The notes under the pieces: model-generated | The model's input: only the letters and a program-made list of their open reading frames with translations | Database searches by the model: none | What the model was told of the DNA's origin: nothing | Position numbers and translations under genes: made by a program | From: Blattamonas nauphoetae | Lineage: Eukaryota > Preaxostyla > Oxymonadida | Assembly (NCBI GenBank): GCA_033064195.1 | Contig: JARBJD010000130.1 | Location: forward strand, 124,001 to 188,000 | Length of the DNA: 64,000 bases | Direction: 5' to 3' | Shown here: one piece after another, positions 44,788-54,300 of the stretch | Layout of the letters: each line of letters starts with the position of its first letter | Position numbering within the stretch: position 1 is the stretch's first letter

Positions 44788-47180
44788 TTGTATGTTCCAG
44801 TTGAACCTGTGCGTGTGAAAGGAGTTCAATCTCATGTCGGGAAAATGTATCACTCCGAACTGACACTTCTCAAATATTCATCGAACCCAGATTCTGAATT
44901 TGCTTTTCTTCGAGTGAATGAGAATGGCGAGTGCAGACTGACACTTCTGTCAGTCCTCGTCCAGCCGTCATCGCCGTCGTTTGAGTTCATCTCCTCCACT
45001 CCTTCCATAACATCAGTCAATGTAGAATCAGATGGATGCAGCTGGTCGAATGGCCTTCATCGTCTGATAAACACCACGGCTGTCATAGTGTGCACGTTTT
45101 CCAACCCTGACCGAAATCTTGGAACAACAGATCGATCGCCTCCATCGTCTGGTCTTCAACTTGTTGTTCAACGACGAAACAGGCACCTTTCAGTTCAACA
45201 CAACTCTGAAAGTACTCCATCACATCGTTCACTGTGGATCCACTGAAGATCAAACCTTGACTCCGATGCAATCAGCATCACTCTGTGGAATGTCATCAAT
45301 CACTTCGCCACATACTCTGTACGACGTCCTTCGACTGATCCAGAACATACATCATCCTTTCTCTCCACGTCCGAGAGGGAGCATGAACATGGGGTCATTG
45401 ACGATGTCATGTTTGCCGGAGTTGTGGAGATCATGGAAGAACCACCTCGTGTCACAGCATTGAGCGTGTGATGCACTTCGGACAAAGCGTTCATCACGTT
45501 GGAAGGCATCCACTTTCCGCCGACATTCAATTTCAGGTTCTTCTCGGACTGTCTTGATATCATGCCCTCGCCAAGTCTCAAGAGCAACATCGATGCAACG
45601 GTGTACAATTTCCGTGCATCATCGTCAAGTTCAACCAAAGCTTTCTCGATTGTTCCAGCTCAACAAGCCATCTCTTATGCCGATGCCATGGAAACTGTTG
45701 CATTTGATTGTCGTTTCGATTTTGAAGCAGATCATGTTAACGCCAGCCGTGGAGTGGTGTACTTTCCAAACGCAGCTGCCATCACGTCTGTCTCCCTCGT
45801 CGCCACACCAAGTCCGACTTCGTTCTGGTTGAAGGTCGTGGGAGAGAATTTCGAAGCCGGCGATCGGTTTCGGATGTCGATTGTGGAGTCTGCGGAATCA
45901 AACGCTGCGTTTGTGTTCGAAGTGATTGTTGAGATGAGTGGGAGTGAAGATGGTCAGTCGGCGCCGTTCGAGGTTGGTCGGCCGTCCACTCTCGCATTCG
46001 GGAGGAACTACTCCGTCGCCAACCACACTCTCGTCTCGCAGGAAGAGTTTCTGGTTCTGACATCGGAGACATTCACGACACCGTCCAAGCCAGCGCAGAT
46101 GGAGATTTTTGTGGATGGGAAGACGGGAGTGGATGGAGCTGGGTGTGGAGGAGTGAGTGCTCCGTGTCGGACACTGGACAAGGCATTATCACACGTCGAG
46201 TCGACTGTGATCGAAACAGTGAAAGTGTCAGTGGCGAACGTAGTGACGCTCTCGACCTCTCACATCCTCCCTGCTGACATTGTAATGGTTGTGGATCAGA
46301 ATGGAGAAACTGGTTCGATTTGGGTTCCATCCGACGCGTCGACAGCCTCTCCTCTTCCAACCACATCGAACTCGGAGTCAGTGGACGAAATGGGAGTGTG
46401 TGAATGGGAGACGGGGCTTGTGAAAGTGTCGGGAGAGTCGATTGTGGTGATCGGGAGCAACTTGTCTCGGATCCATCAGGGAGTGTTCTTCATGGCGAAC
46501 TCGACACTGACACTGCTAAACTCGCATCTGCTGTCAAACTGGGCTGGACTGGACAAGTTCCCATCACTCGAACGAAACGTGCGATGTGTGAAGGAAGGAC
46601 GGATTGATGTTGTGTCAGACGAGGATGCGAACAAACAAGCGTCTCTGCGCTGGATCTCGTCGGATGGGTGTTCTGTGGTGATTGGGAAGGAAGAGTCGAA
46701 GTCGCCGTTTGTGATGCCAACATTAAATGTGAGGTCGAGTGGGGGAGAGCAGAAGAGGATTGGTGATGCTGTGAAAGTGAGGATTGTTGGGGAGCAGCTG
46801 ATTCCGTGTGCTCACGTTGAAACGTGCACTGACACTTTGATTGTTCTGAATGTGACGTTGGACGAGATTTCGCTGGAAGCGTCGAATGAGTGGGAAGGGC
46901 GTCTTATATTCGGGTCATCTTTGGTGACAGAGTCATTCGTTGTGAAGCAGAGTGTTCGGGAAGTGCGAAGTTAGAACGCGAAGAAAGCAATGTCGTGGGC
47001 GATTCCTGTTGTGGTTGCAGTTGTTGCCCTCTTGATCGTCATCATCGTCATCATTGTGATTGTGTGGCGTCGTCGGCAGAACAAGAAAGAGGAAGGGCAA
47101 GAAATGGCTGACGCCGATCGCGTTGAGATGGACAAGAAAATGGTGGTGGCAGTGACGATCCGCCGTACTATCCCCGCCCA
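44788..47180 (+). pseudogene. Decayed beta-helix surface protein gene
   Basis: Same family as the gene at 1-4442. The plus frame at 44788-45115 reads LTLLKYSSNPDSEFAFLRVNE and similar beta-helix text. The frame from about 45258 to 47180 carries a long domain with the family motif CGGVSAPCRTLDKAL near 46145-46190. It ends in a transmembrane helix (PVVVAVVALLIVIIVIIV, about 47005-47065) and a basic stop-transfer sequence. The frame is broken by a TGA near 45468, a TAG at 46972-46974 just before the membrane segment, and at least one frame change between 45115 and 45260. Without these it would be a type I membrane protein like the first gene but shorter. Sequencing error at one site cannot be excluded, but several breaks argue for true decay. 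Confidence 0.7.
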
Positions 47181-47810
47181 CTGTCCGTCATTCATCTTGA
47201 ACTCGACATCACCCGCTCCACCATTTGAATGTAACCGATTCATGTTTTTAATTTCCATTTCACAATTGTCTCTTTGCATATTCACTCTCTCACAACAGAA
47301 ACGAACAACGAACCTCGTTGATGAAATACCAAGAGCAAGACCAAAGGTATAAACCAGGACAAAAATGAGCGGGTGAGATGTGTTTGGGTCAGATCGTCCG
47401 AAGTCCGGGACAGGACAAATTTGTCCGTTTTCATCTGATCACATCTTGATGGTGAAGCAATTCATTCATTTCGTTTTTTCAAAAAAGGAGAGAATGTCCA
47501 TGATCGGACACGTTTGGACATTTCAGCAATTAATGGGTCATTTTGTCCGAATTCTCTATGAGTGTTTCTCATCGCGATTTTTAGACAAATAATGAACAAG
47601 AAATAGATTTGAAATGTGATCATGACAGAATAGATGAGTTTTCACAGCTTCTCATAGCAATCACCGCACCTCTTTTTTAACTTGGACGTGGCCTCCGTCC
47701 GATGTCCGAGGACAACAAGGTTTTGTCCGTCCGTTGCTCATCCTTAATTCTGACAACATTTCGAATAAAAATAGAGAAACAGAAACATGAGGGAAACGTG
47801 TCAAAACATG
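47181..47810. other. Intergenic with TGTCC-rich clusters
   Basis: No gene is supported. TGTCC/GGACA clusters lie at 47390-47430, 47495-47550 and 47693-47735, like those at 30.2-30.7 kb. They could be the two ends of a degenerate repeat of about 330 bp, but the ends do not align cleanly as inverted repeats. Confidence 0.4.
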
Positions 47811-48155
47811 TTATTGATAAGGTAGATTCGTGACAGAATGGTTGCCCAGCTTCTTGACCAATCGAGTGCTTGGAGTCCGTGTACCATATGGTCGATTCAG
47901 TAGTACTTCATCATCAGATTCTGATTCATTCTCTGTCCGTCTTTGCGGCCTCTTAAATTTGGTGATTTTGCTCAGAATTGAGTTGATCTCTTCAGGAGAT
48001 ATCGACTCACTGGATGTGTCCGTCTTCATGGCTAGGAGGAGAGCATTACGTCGCTCGACACGACATAGCGTATCGTGTTTTGTCGGACATTCTGAGACGG
48101 GAGTCTGTTCCGGATATGATCTGATCACTCTTGGAGGCGTAGATTTTGGCTTCAC
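47811..48155 (-). CDS. Small hypothetical basic/Ser-rich protein
   Basis: A 114-codon minus-strand ORF, ending in TAA. It contains VERRNALLLAMKTDTSSES, SPEEINSILSKITKFKRPQRR and an acidic Ser stretch, with several Ser/Thr-Pro sites, which reads like a disordered regulatory protein. The frame is open a little beyond the Met. A competing minus frame starting MSSSQPVDNCPICEAKIY near 48190 begins with a zinc-knuckle-like CPIC and could be an upstream exon, but I found no clean splice joining them. Confidence 0.4.
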   Translation of the reverse strand: MKPKSTPPRVIRSYPEQTPVSECPTKHDTLCRVERRNALLLAMKTDTSSESISPEEINSILSKITKFKRPQRRTENESESDDEVLLNRPYGTRTPSTRLVKKLGNHSVTNLPYQ

Positions 48156-48603
48156 AAATTGGACAATTGTCCACAGGTTGAGAGGAAGACATGCAAATGG
48201 GTTGATATTTTTGACATCAGAGATCGTAACGGAAAAAGTTCGAGTGACATTTCGATTTTCGAATATCCTTTAATCCTTCACAAATTCACATTGTTTACAT
48301 TTCTAAATGAAGATTCCGGACGTTCTGATCTGCAAATTTGTTCAGTCTCGGGATGTGGTCTGATCCAACCATAATCGTATCTTTTTATGACATTTTCTTA
48401 CGGGGCCGTTTTTTCGATTTCAAAAGTTGTCGAATACATCGTTGTCAAGAATGAATGAGTTCTCAATAGTCTTTTTTATGATTATGCTCTCTATTTCGTC
48501 ATCTCAAATCGATACGTTTTATTGGCCCGAAAGACAACTTAGTCATGAGTTATGTGCACAGTTTTAGAAAAAATGTTCATGGAACCAATACAGTGAAATG
48601 GAT
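48156..48603. other. Intergenic, nothing firm
   Basis: AT-rich sequence between two minus-strand hypothetical ORFs. The only suggestive item is the short minus-strand start MSSSQPVDNCPIC near 48190, noted with the neighbouring ORF. Confidence 0.35.
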
Positions 48604-48993
48604 TCACGAGAAAGATGCACACTTCCAGTTTGGAGCTTCTGAAGTTGGAAATGTGTGGGTGTGGAGAATTGACTTGACGACGATCTCCCACTCGTCCTGC
48701 CGTAGCTGCTCAGCGTCTAATCTCGTCTGCGTGTGTTGTGGTTTGATATCGACGAGATCTGCCTCAAGAGTCCCACTTTCGTCCTTTGCTTTGGATACAG
48801 CTTCGCACAAGTCAAAAATGAACTCTACCCGACACAGCCATTCCAATTCATCAGCCATCCCCATTCCCTTCACCTCGGGCAGCTCAAGAAGAGAGTGGCG
48901 TGTGAAAGAGATAAGGCGAGCGAGAGAGTGGCGGTTTACGGTCTGAACTGTCGTGACTGAATGACAGTCAAAACGAGCCAACGACCACTCCAC
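48604..48993 (-). CDS. Hypothetical helical protein
   Basis: A 129-codon ORF. The C-terminal 95 residues look protein-like: MADELEWLCRVEFIFDLCEA, then DIKPQHTQTRLDAEQLRQDE and WEIVVKSILHTHTFP, with alternating acidic and hydrophobic helices. The N-terminal 35 residues do not, so the real start may be the Met at MADELEW or an upstream exon. No family recognised. It may be a fragment, since the surrounding 17 kb is rich in decayed genes. Confidence 0.35.
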   Translation of the reverse strand: MEWSLARFDCHSVTTVQTVNRHSLARLISFTRHSLLELPEVKGMGMADELEWLCRVEFIFDLCEAVSKAKDESGTLEADLVDIKPQHTQTRLDAEQLRQDEWEIVVKSILHTHTFPTSEAPNWKCASFS

Positions 48994-49029
48994 ACAATCA
49001 ATGATAATGTCTTGTTCTGCCTCCGTTCT

Positions 49030-50328
49030 CTATTTAGCGTGAGTTGGGATCTTCATGTTCTTCTTTGGTTTAGATGAAGGTATCTGTTTGTTCTGATGTG
49101 AGTTCAGGACAGGTAGGATCGCTGGAAGCAGATTGGACAGGTTATTGAGGGGATGATATGGCTGGGTGTCTGAGTCGATGGTCGTTTCTTTAGTGTCTTC
49201 ATTTCTCGTCAATTGATCATTTTCCTCCTTCAATTCTGTTTTCGCTTCCTTCACTAGTGTTTTCTCTTTCTCTTCTTGTGCTTTGTTTGTTTCTGCGATT
49301 GTGTCTCCATATGAATCCCAATCTCTCAGGGATCTTTTCATTTTGTGATTCCTCTTGAATGTCCGATAGTGGTTCTGAGATAGTTCCTGCTTCAAGATGT
49401 GGTTGATGTGCTTCTGGTGGTTCTAGTGTTTCGGATCTGTCCTGTACTTCTACAGTTTTTCTCTTCTCAACTTCCTCTTCCTTGTCCTCTTTATCCTTCT
49501 TCTTTCCAGTTGGTTTGGTTCATTCCGATTTCCTTGACTGTTTTGTGTTCTTGTTCTATCCAGTGAACCATCCCAATACTCTGCATTGCCCGATTTTCGT
49601 GCATTCATCCTTCTGAGTCTTCCTTCCGACTTTTGGTGGTGGTGGAAGGGCCTCCTCCTCTTTCTCCATGTTTGATAGCAGTTGAGTGGGTTGTGAATAT
49701 GTGCAGGGTGCTTAGGCAGCTTGGGAGGTTGGTCGGTGGTTGACGGTGGATACTTGGTAAATAGTGAGATCTGGTTCCCCATTCCACCAAGGATCTCGTT
49801 TGAGATTGTCAACTGGGAGAGTGGATTAGCTTTGTTGTTGAATGGGAGCGGAAAGACCGATTCGGTGCGGACGATGATTTCAGGTAGTGCAGTTTTGTTG
49901 CGGTCCTGTCGATGTTGCGAGGGTGTAGGCTGCAGAGAGGGGTAGGTTGTTTGTTTCGTCAGTGTGGATAGGAGATTGGGCGATGGAGGAGATGGTTGGG
50001 AGATGTTAGGTGTTCGACCTGTGCGTTCACGACCCGATCTGGACAGTGAATAGGGTCTGGTCGGTGGAGGGGGGTATTAAAATGAATATGCAGGGACATT
50101 GAAAGGGTGAAGTGTGTAGAGTGGCACGTGTGAGTAATCCAACTGTTGGGTGGTGTGGAGGTGGTCAGAGGGTATGAATTTACAAAATGACGAGTTCGAG
50201 ATCACGGGCGGGTTTGGGACATTGGGGTGAGCAATTTGAAAGGATGATGCACGGCCATAGTGGGTATCTGGCGTGCGATCACAGTGATTGACATTTTTCT
50301 CGGTCGGATCTTGCTCCGGGGCCTCCAT
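49030..50328 (-). pseudogene. Broken low-complexity coding stretch, LINE-N-terminus-like composition
   Basis: Minus-strand frames at 50077-50328, 49450-49812 and 49030-49395 form a series: a Pro/Ser/Thr/Asn/His-rich front, a basic Arg/Lys/Asn middle, and a Lys/Glu/Asp/Thr tail ending in a basic C-terminus. The order of compositions resembles the ORF at 31379 and the N-terminal part of the LINE protein. It is interrupted by stops and frame changes. No reverse transcriptase lies nearby. Similarity is of composition only; a shared origin is a guess. Confidence 0.3.
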
Positions 50329-50717
50329 CAGCTGGAAAAAGACTTGTTAAGGTGCAGAAGTGCAAAAGGGGGTGTAACAGGTATAAAAAAGCGCGTCCAA
50401 GCCGGGAAAGTCTGTCATTCGAATTGTGGCGAAGCGTGCGAAATGGGTAAAACCAAGATTCAATTTAGAGATTGTTGTGAGATTCACGAGTGGATGTGAG
50501 AATGTGGAGAGAGAGTAAGGATTTGAGATCTCGAGGATGGGAATGAAGAAATGATTTGGAGAAAGTGAAACGAGAAATAAGACGAAATGAAGAAGTTTCA
50601 AGGCAGAAATGAAAAGAAAAAGATCAAGTCTCGAAGAGACGGACATCAGAAGCTAATAGGATCTCCGAGCTGAGAATGAGATGTCAGGATACGTTTGGGT
50701 TGCGGTAGGTAAGGCAG

Positions 50718-51529
50718 GTGCAGAGAGGCGTGGAGCGAGGAAAGCGAGTGCAGAGAGGCGTGGAGCGAGGAAAGCGAGTGCAGAGAGGCGTGCAGCGAGG
50801 GAAGCGAGTGCAGAGAGGCATGGAGCGAGGAAAGCGAGTGCAGAGTGGCGTGCAGCAAGGGAAGCGAGTGCAGAGAGGCATGGAGCGAGGGAAGCGAGTG
50901 CAGAGAGGCGTGGAGCGAGGGAAGCGAGTGCAGAGAGGCGTGGAGCGAGGAAAGCGAGTGCAGAGAGGCGTGCAGCGAGGGAAGCGAGTGCAGAGAGGCG
51001 TGGAGCGAGGGAAGCGAGTGCAGAGAGGCGTGGAGCGAGGGAAGCGAGTGCAGAGAGGCGTGGAGCGAGGGAAGCGAGTGCAGAGAGGCGTGCAGCAAGG
51101 GAAGCGAGTGCAGAGAGGCATGGAGCGAGGGAAGCGAGTGCAGAGAGGCGTGGAGCGAGGAAAGCGAGTGCAGAGAGGTGTGGAGCGAGGGAAGCGAGTG
51201 CAGAGAGGCGTGGAGCGAGGGAAGCGAGTGCAGAGTGGCGTGCAGCAAGGGAAGCGAGTGCAGAGTGGCGTGCAGCAAGGGAAGCGAGTGCAGAGAGGCG
51301 TGGAGCGAGGGAAGCGAGTGCAGAGAGGCATGGAGCGAGGGAAGCGAGTGCAGAGTGGCGTGCAGCAAGGGAAGCGAGTGCAGAGAGGCGTGCAGCAAGG
51401 GAAGCGAGTGCAGAGAGGCGTGGAGCGAGGGAAGCGAGTGCAGAGAGGCGTGGAGCGAGGGAAGCGAGTGCAGAGTGGCGTGCAGCAAGGGAAGCGAGTG
51501 CAGAGTGGCGTGCAGCGAGGGAAGCGAGT
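50718..51529. repeat. 30-bp minisatellite, about 27 copies
   Basis: Tandem copies of GTGCAGAGAGGCGTGGAGCGAGGGAAGCGA with variants at a few positions (TGGAGCGAGG / TGCAGCGAGG / TGCAGCAAGG; AGAGGCG / AGTGGCG / AGAGGCA). Length stays exactly 30 bp throughout, so the register never slips, and most or all of the six frames are open with 10-residue repeats (for example RKASAERRGA on the plus strand, LCTRFPRSTP on the minus). A minus frame continues upstream to a Met at 51802 with non-repeat sequence, so coding use is possible but unproven. Confidence 0.95.
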
Positions 51530-51539
51530 GGAGAATGGA

Positions 51540-52480
51540 CTGACATAACTAATGTTGCTGCAGTTGGACTGGAGTGAGTCCGAGTTCACTCCACCGTGCA
51601 CAAACATATCAGATTCGTCGTCGGGGAGAGTGTCGTTGCGCGAGATGGTGCGTGCGTGGGATATAGGCATGCTGGCAGAGTGGGTGTCGATGATGGAAGC
51701 GTTGGTGATAAGGGAACCCTTCGTCAGAGTAAGCTGGGTGAGTTGACTGGCGAAGTCTGTATCACTGGTTTGATGGAGCTGTGGCTGTCCGCAGTTGAAC
51801 ATTTAACTGAGGACGATCGACTGGAGCGCAGAGAGCGACTCTGTCGGCGTAGTCGACCAAGACATGCTTGTGAGGTGGTCGACGTTTGGATCGAACCCGG
51901 AATGCGTCGTGTGAACGACTTGATGTCGTAGGATAAATGTGAAGGGTTTACTGGACCATTCTTTTGAAGGAATACCACGAGAAGTACGTGCGCGTGCAGT
52001 TCTTGGTGTTTTCGAGATTGTAATCCAGCACGATGCGGTCGTCGACGTTTGGATCGAACCCGGAATGCGTCGTGTGAACGACTTGATGTCGGAGGCTAAA
52101 TGTGAAGTTCTGTCCTTGACCTCACACGCTGATGGTTTATGAGTGACTGTAGAGTGCCACAGGAGATGTCAGCTTTAAGAGCAGACGCGTCGATGGAGGA
52201 TTTCGTCAAGGTAAACTTGACGATTGTGATTCGCGCAGAGTGGACGTAGTTGGTTTGTACACTGCACTGTTGATGGTAATGGTCAATTTTTGTGAGAGTG
52301 CTGTCGATGTTACTGGGCTCCACGGACGATTCAGGAAGGATGAGGAGCGTGCAGAACTCGCATTGATCAATCACTTAATCCATAAACTAAGTGGCAACAA
52401 TTCGAGATTCACTATGTTCGATTAGTCTAGACTATTGTGTGAGGCACTGATTTTCACCACTTTTCAGGGAGATAATGATA
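51540..52480 (-). other. Decayed coding-like stretch with a 67-bp direct duplication
   Basis: Minus-strand frames at 51540-51802 (ASQLTQLTLTKGSLITNASI), 51724-51978 and 52096-52374 look weakly protein-like but do not join. The segment 51878-51944 is repeated at 52041-52107 with about three differences (offset 163 bp). No family recognised. Confidence 0.3.
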
Positions 52481-53107
52481 TTTCAGAGATGAAGACTGCA
52501 GACGAGTTTTGAGATCCTTTGGAGACTATGGCATTTGCGAAATTTCAAGTTGTTGCTATTGCTGTATTTTTCTGACAGAATATCCTTCAGGAGCTGTACT
52601 TTGCTCCATATCTTTCGGGGCAAACTGTTGTTGAATGGCTTGTTTTTGTTGCTCTGTGGAGACAAATTGACCAATTTTGAGTTGGATCGGGCTTGCTTGT
52701 TTTATTTGCATCTATTGTTGATGGTTCTGTTGGTGGTACATGTGATAGCGCTGTTGAAAAGTGTTCAGAACCAGAAGGTGTTGTTTCTTGCCCACTAGTT
52801 GTGATTGCTGCATCTGAGCTTGAATGAAGGCTTGTTGTTGAGTTTGGTGAGGCGGTCGGAAGTGTGTGCGACACGGACAGTCGGAGGAGATGAATGAGGA
52901 GTGAGTGAACACTCAAAAAGTTGGGATTGGTGTGAATTGGTCGAGTTGATGACAAGGAGGAGGGGAACACGCTTTGTGATAGTTGACAATGGACGAAAAG
53001 ATATTGGAATTGCGGGAAAACATGCATAAGTACCATCTAATCATCAAGAGCATGATATTCCAGAGCTGAGAGGAGTGGTTTTTTGACCGTCGATCCACTG
53101 GCGGAAG
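52481..53107 (-). other. Gln-rich minus-strand fragments, unclear
   Basis: Between 52570 and 52850 one minus frame is rich in Gln (FIQAQMQQSQLVGKKQ, EQQKQAIQQQFAPKDME) and a different frame (52587-53036) is open for 149 codons and Ser/Thr/Pro-rich. Which, if either, is coding cannot be decided. The Gln-rich text has a stop in the middle. Confidence 0.25.
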
Positions 53108-53722
53108 TGAGGAAGGAGGTGAATTTGCGATGGGTGGAGGGAGGAAGGAGGTGAATTTGCGATGGGTGGAGGGAGGAAGTAGGTGAATTTGCGATGGGTG
53201 GAGGGAGGAAGTAGGTGAATTTGCGATGGGTGGAGGGAGGAAGTAGGTGAATTTGCGATGGGTGGAGGGAGGAAGGAGGTGAATTTGCGATGGGTGGAGG
53301 GAGGAAGTAGGTGAATTTGCGATGGGTGGAGGGAGGAAGTAGGTGAATTTGCGATGGGTGGAGGGAGGAAGTAGGTGAATTTGCGATGGGTGGAGGGAGG
53401 AAGTAGGTGAATTTGCGATGGGTGGAGGGAGGAAGTAGGTGAATTTGCGATGGGTGGAGGGAGGAAGTAGGTGAATTTGCGATGGGTGGAGGGAGGAAGT
53501 AGGTGAATTTGCGATGGGTGGAGGGAGGAAGTAGGTGAATTTGCGATGGGTGGAGGGAGGAAGTAGGTGAATTTGCGATGGGTGGAGGGAGGAAGTAGGT
53601 GAATTTGCGATGGGTGGAGGGAGGAAGTAGGTGAATTTGCGATGGGTGGAGGGAGGAAGGAGGTGAATCTGCGATGGGTGGAGGGAGGAAGGAGGTGAAT
53701 TTGAGATGGATGGAAGGGGAAA
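53108..53722. repeat. 32-bp minisatellite, about 19 copies
   Basis: The unit is GGAGGAAGTAGGTGAATT followed by TGCGATGGGTGGAG, 32 bp, with an AAGT/AAGG variant. As 32 is not a multiple of three, each reading frame cycles through all three phases of the unit; none holds a stop on the minus strand, which therefore reads a 32-residue super-repeat (for example IHLLPPSTHRKFTYF) across three units. The edges are more diverged than the centre. Confidence 0.95.
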
Positions 53723-54300
53723 GGGGGCATAACCTGTTCGAATAGAGTGGCAGCGGGATAAAATTAGGTTATTTGGTGAGGATGTCGGAGCATGAAGAGG
53801 TCGTTGGGAGATGGGTAGGGGGTGGGAAGAGGATAGTTGGTGATGGGTTGGAGGAGTAAAGAGGGAAATTGGACATCGGTTGAGGGTGTTCTCACTCTTG
53901 AATAGAGTCAGAGAAGATGATGACCCAGACTTGTGGGCCATTGAAGACAGATTTCTCACATCTTCAGACAACCCCCAAGAAATATTCAAGCAAAACTCGA
54001 AAATTCTTATCCCCATCATATCTTCTCGCAACCATGGAAGCTTATATTACAAAACCCAAATCAACCATTAGCACGCACGGGAAGGAGATTTACGACCTTC
54101 TCGTCAAACAATATCGCGACTATCCAGCAGCACCTCTCATCAAAGCTCTGGATAGTCGTCATGAACTCATACCAATCAAGGAGATTGTCCTTGCTCATTA
54201 CAATAGTTTGGCTTTCTTTTCTCTCATTCTTCCTCTCTTTAGATAAATTCACTTCACTTATTTCGTCTTTAACTCATTTACATCGTGAAATGAACATCAT

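Noticed and set aside
50718-51529. CRISPR-like array
   Set aside because: Units are contiguous with no spacers and the genome is eukaryotic; it is a minisatellite.
50653-51802. Five or more long overlapping ORFs on both strands over the 30-bp array
   Set aside because: They result from a stop-free unit whose length is a multiple of three; no start context, domain or codon preference singles one out.
51878-51910. tRNA T-arm-like GGATCGAACCCGG
   Set aside because: No acceptor, anticodon or D-stem can be folded around it, and it lies in the duplicated 67-bp segment.
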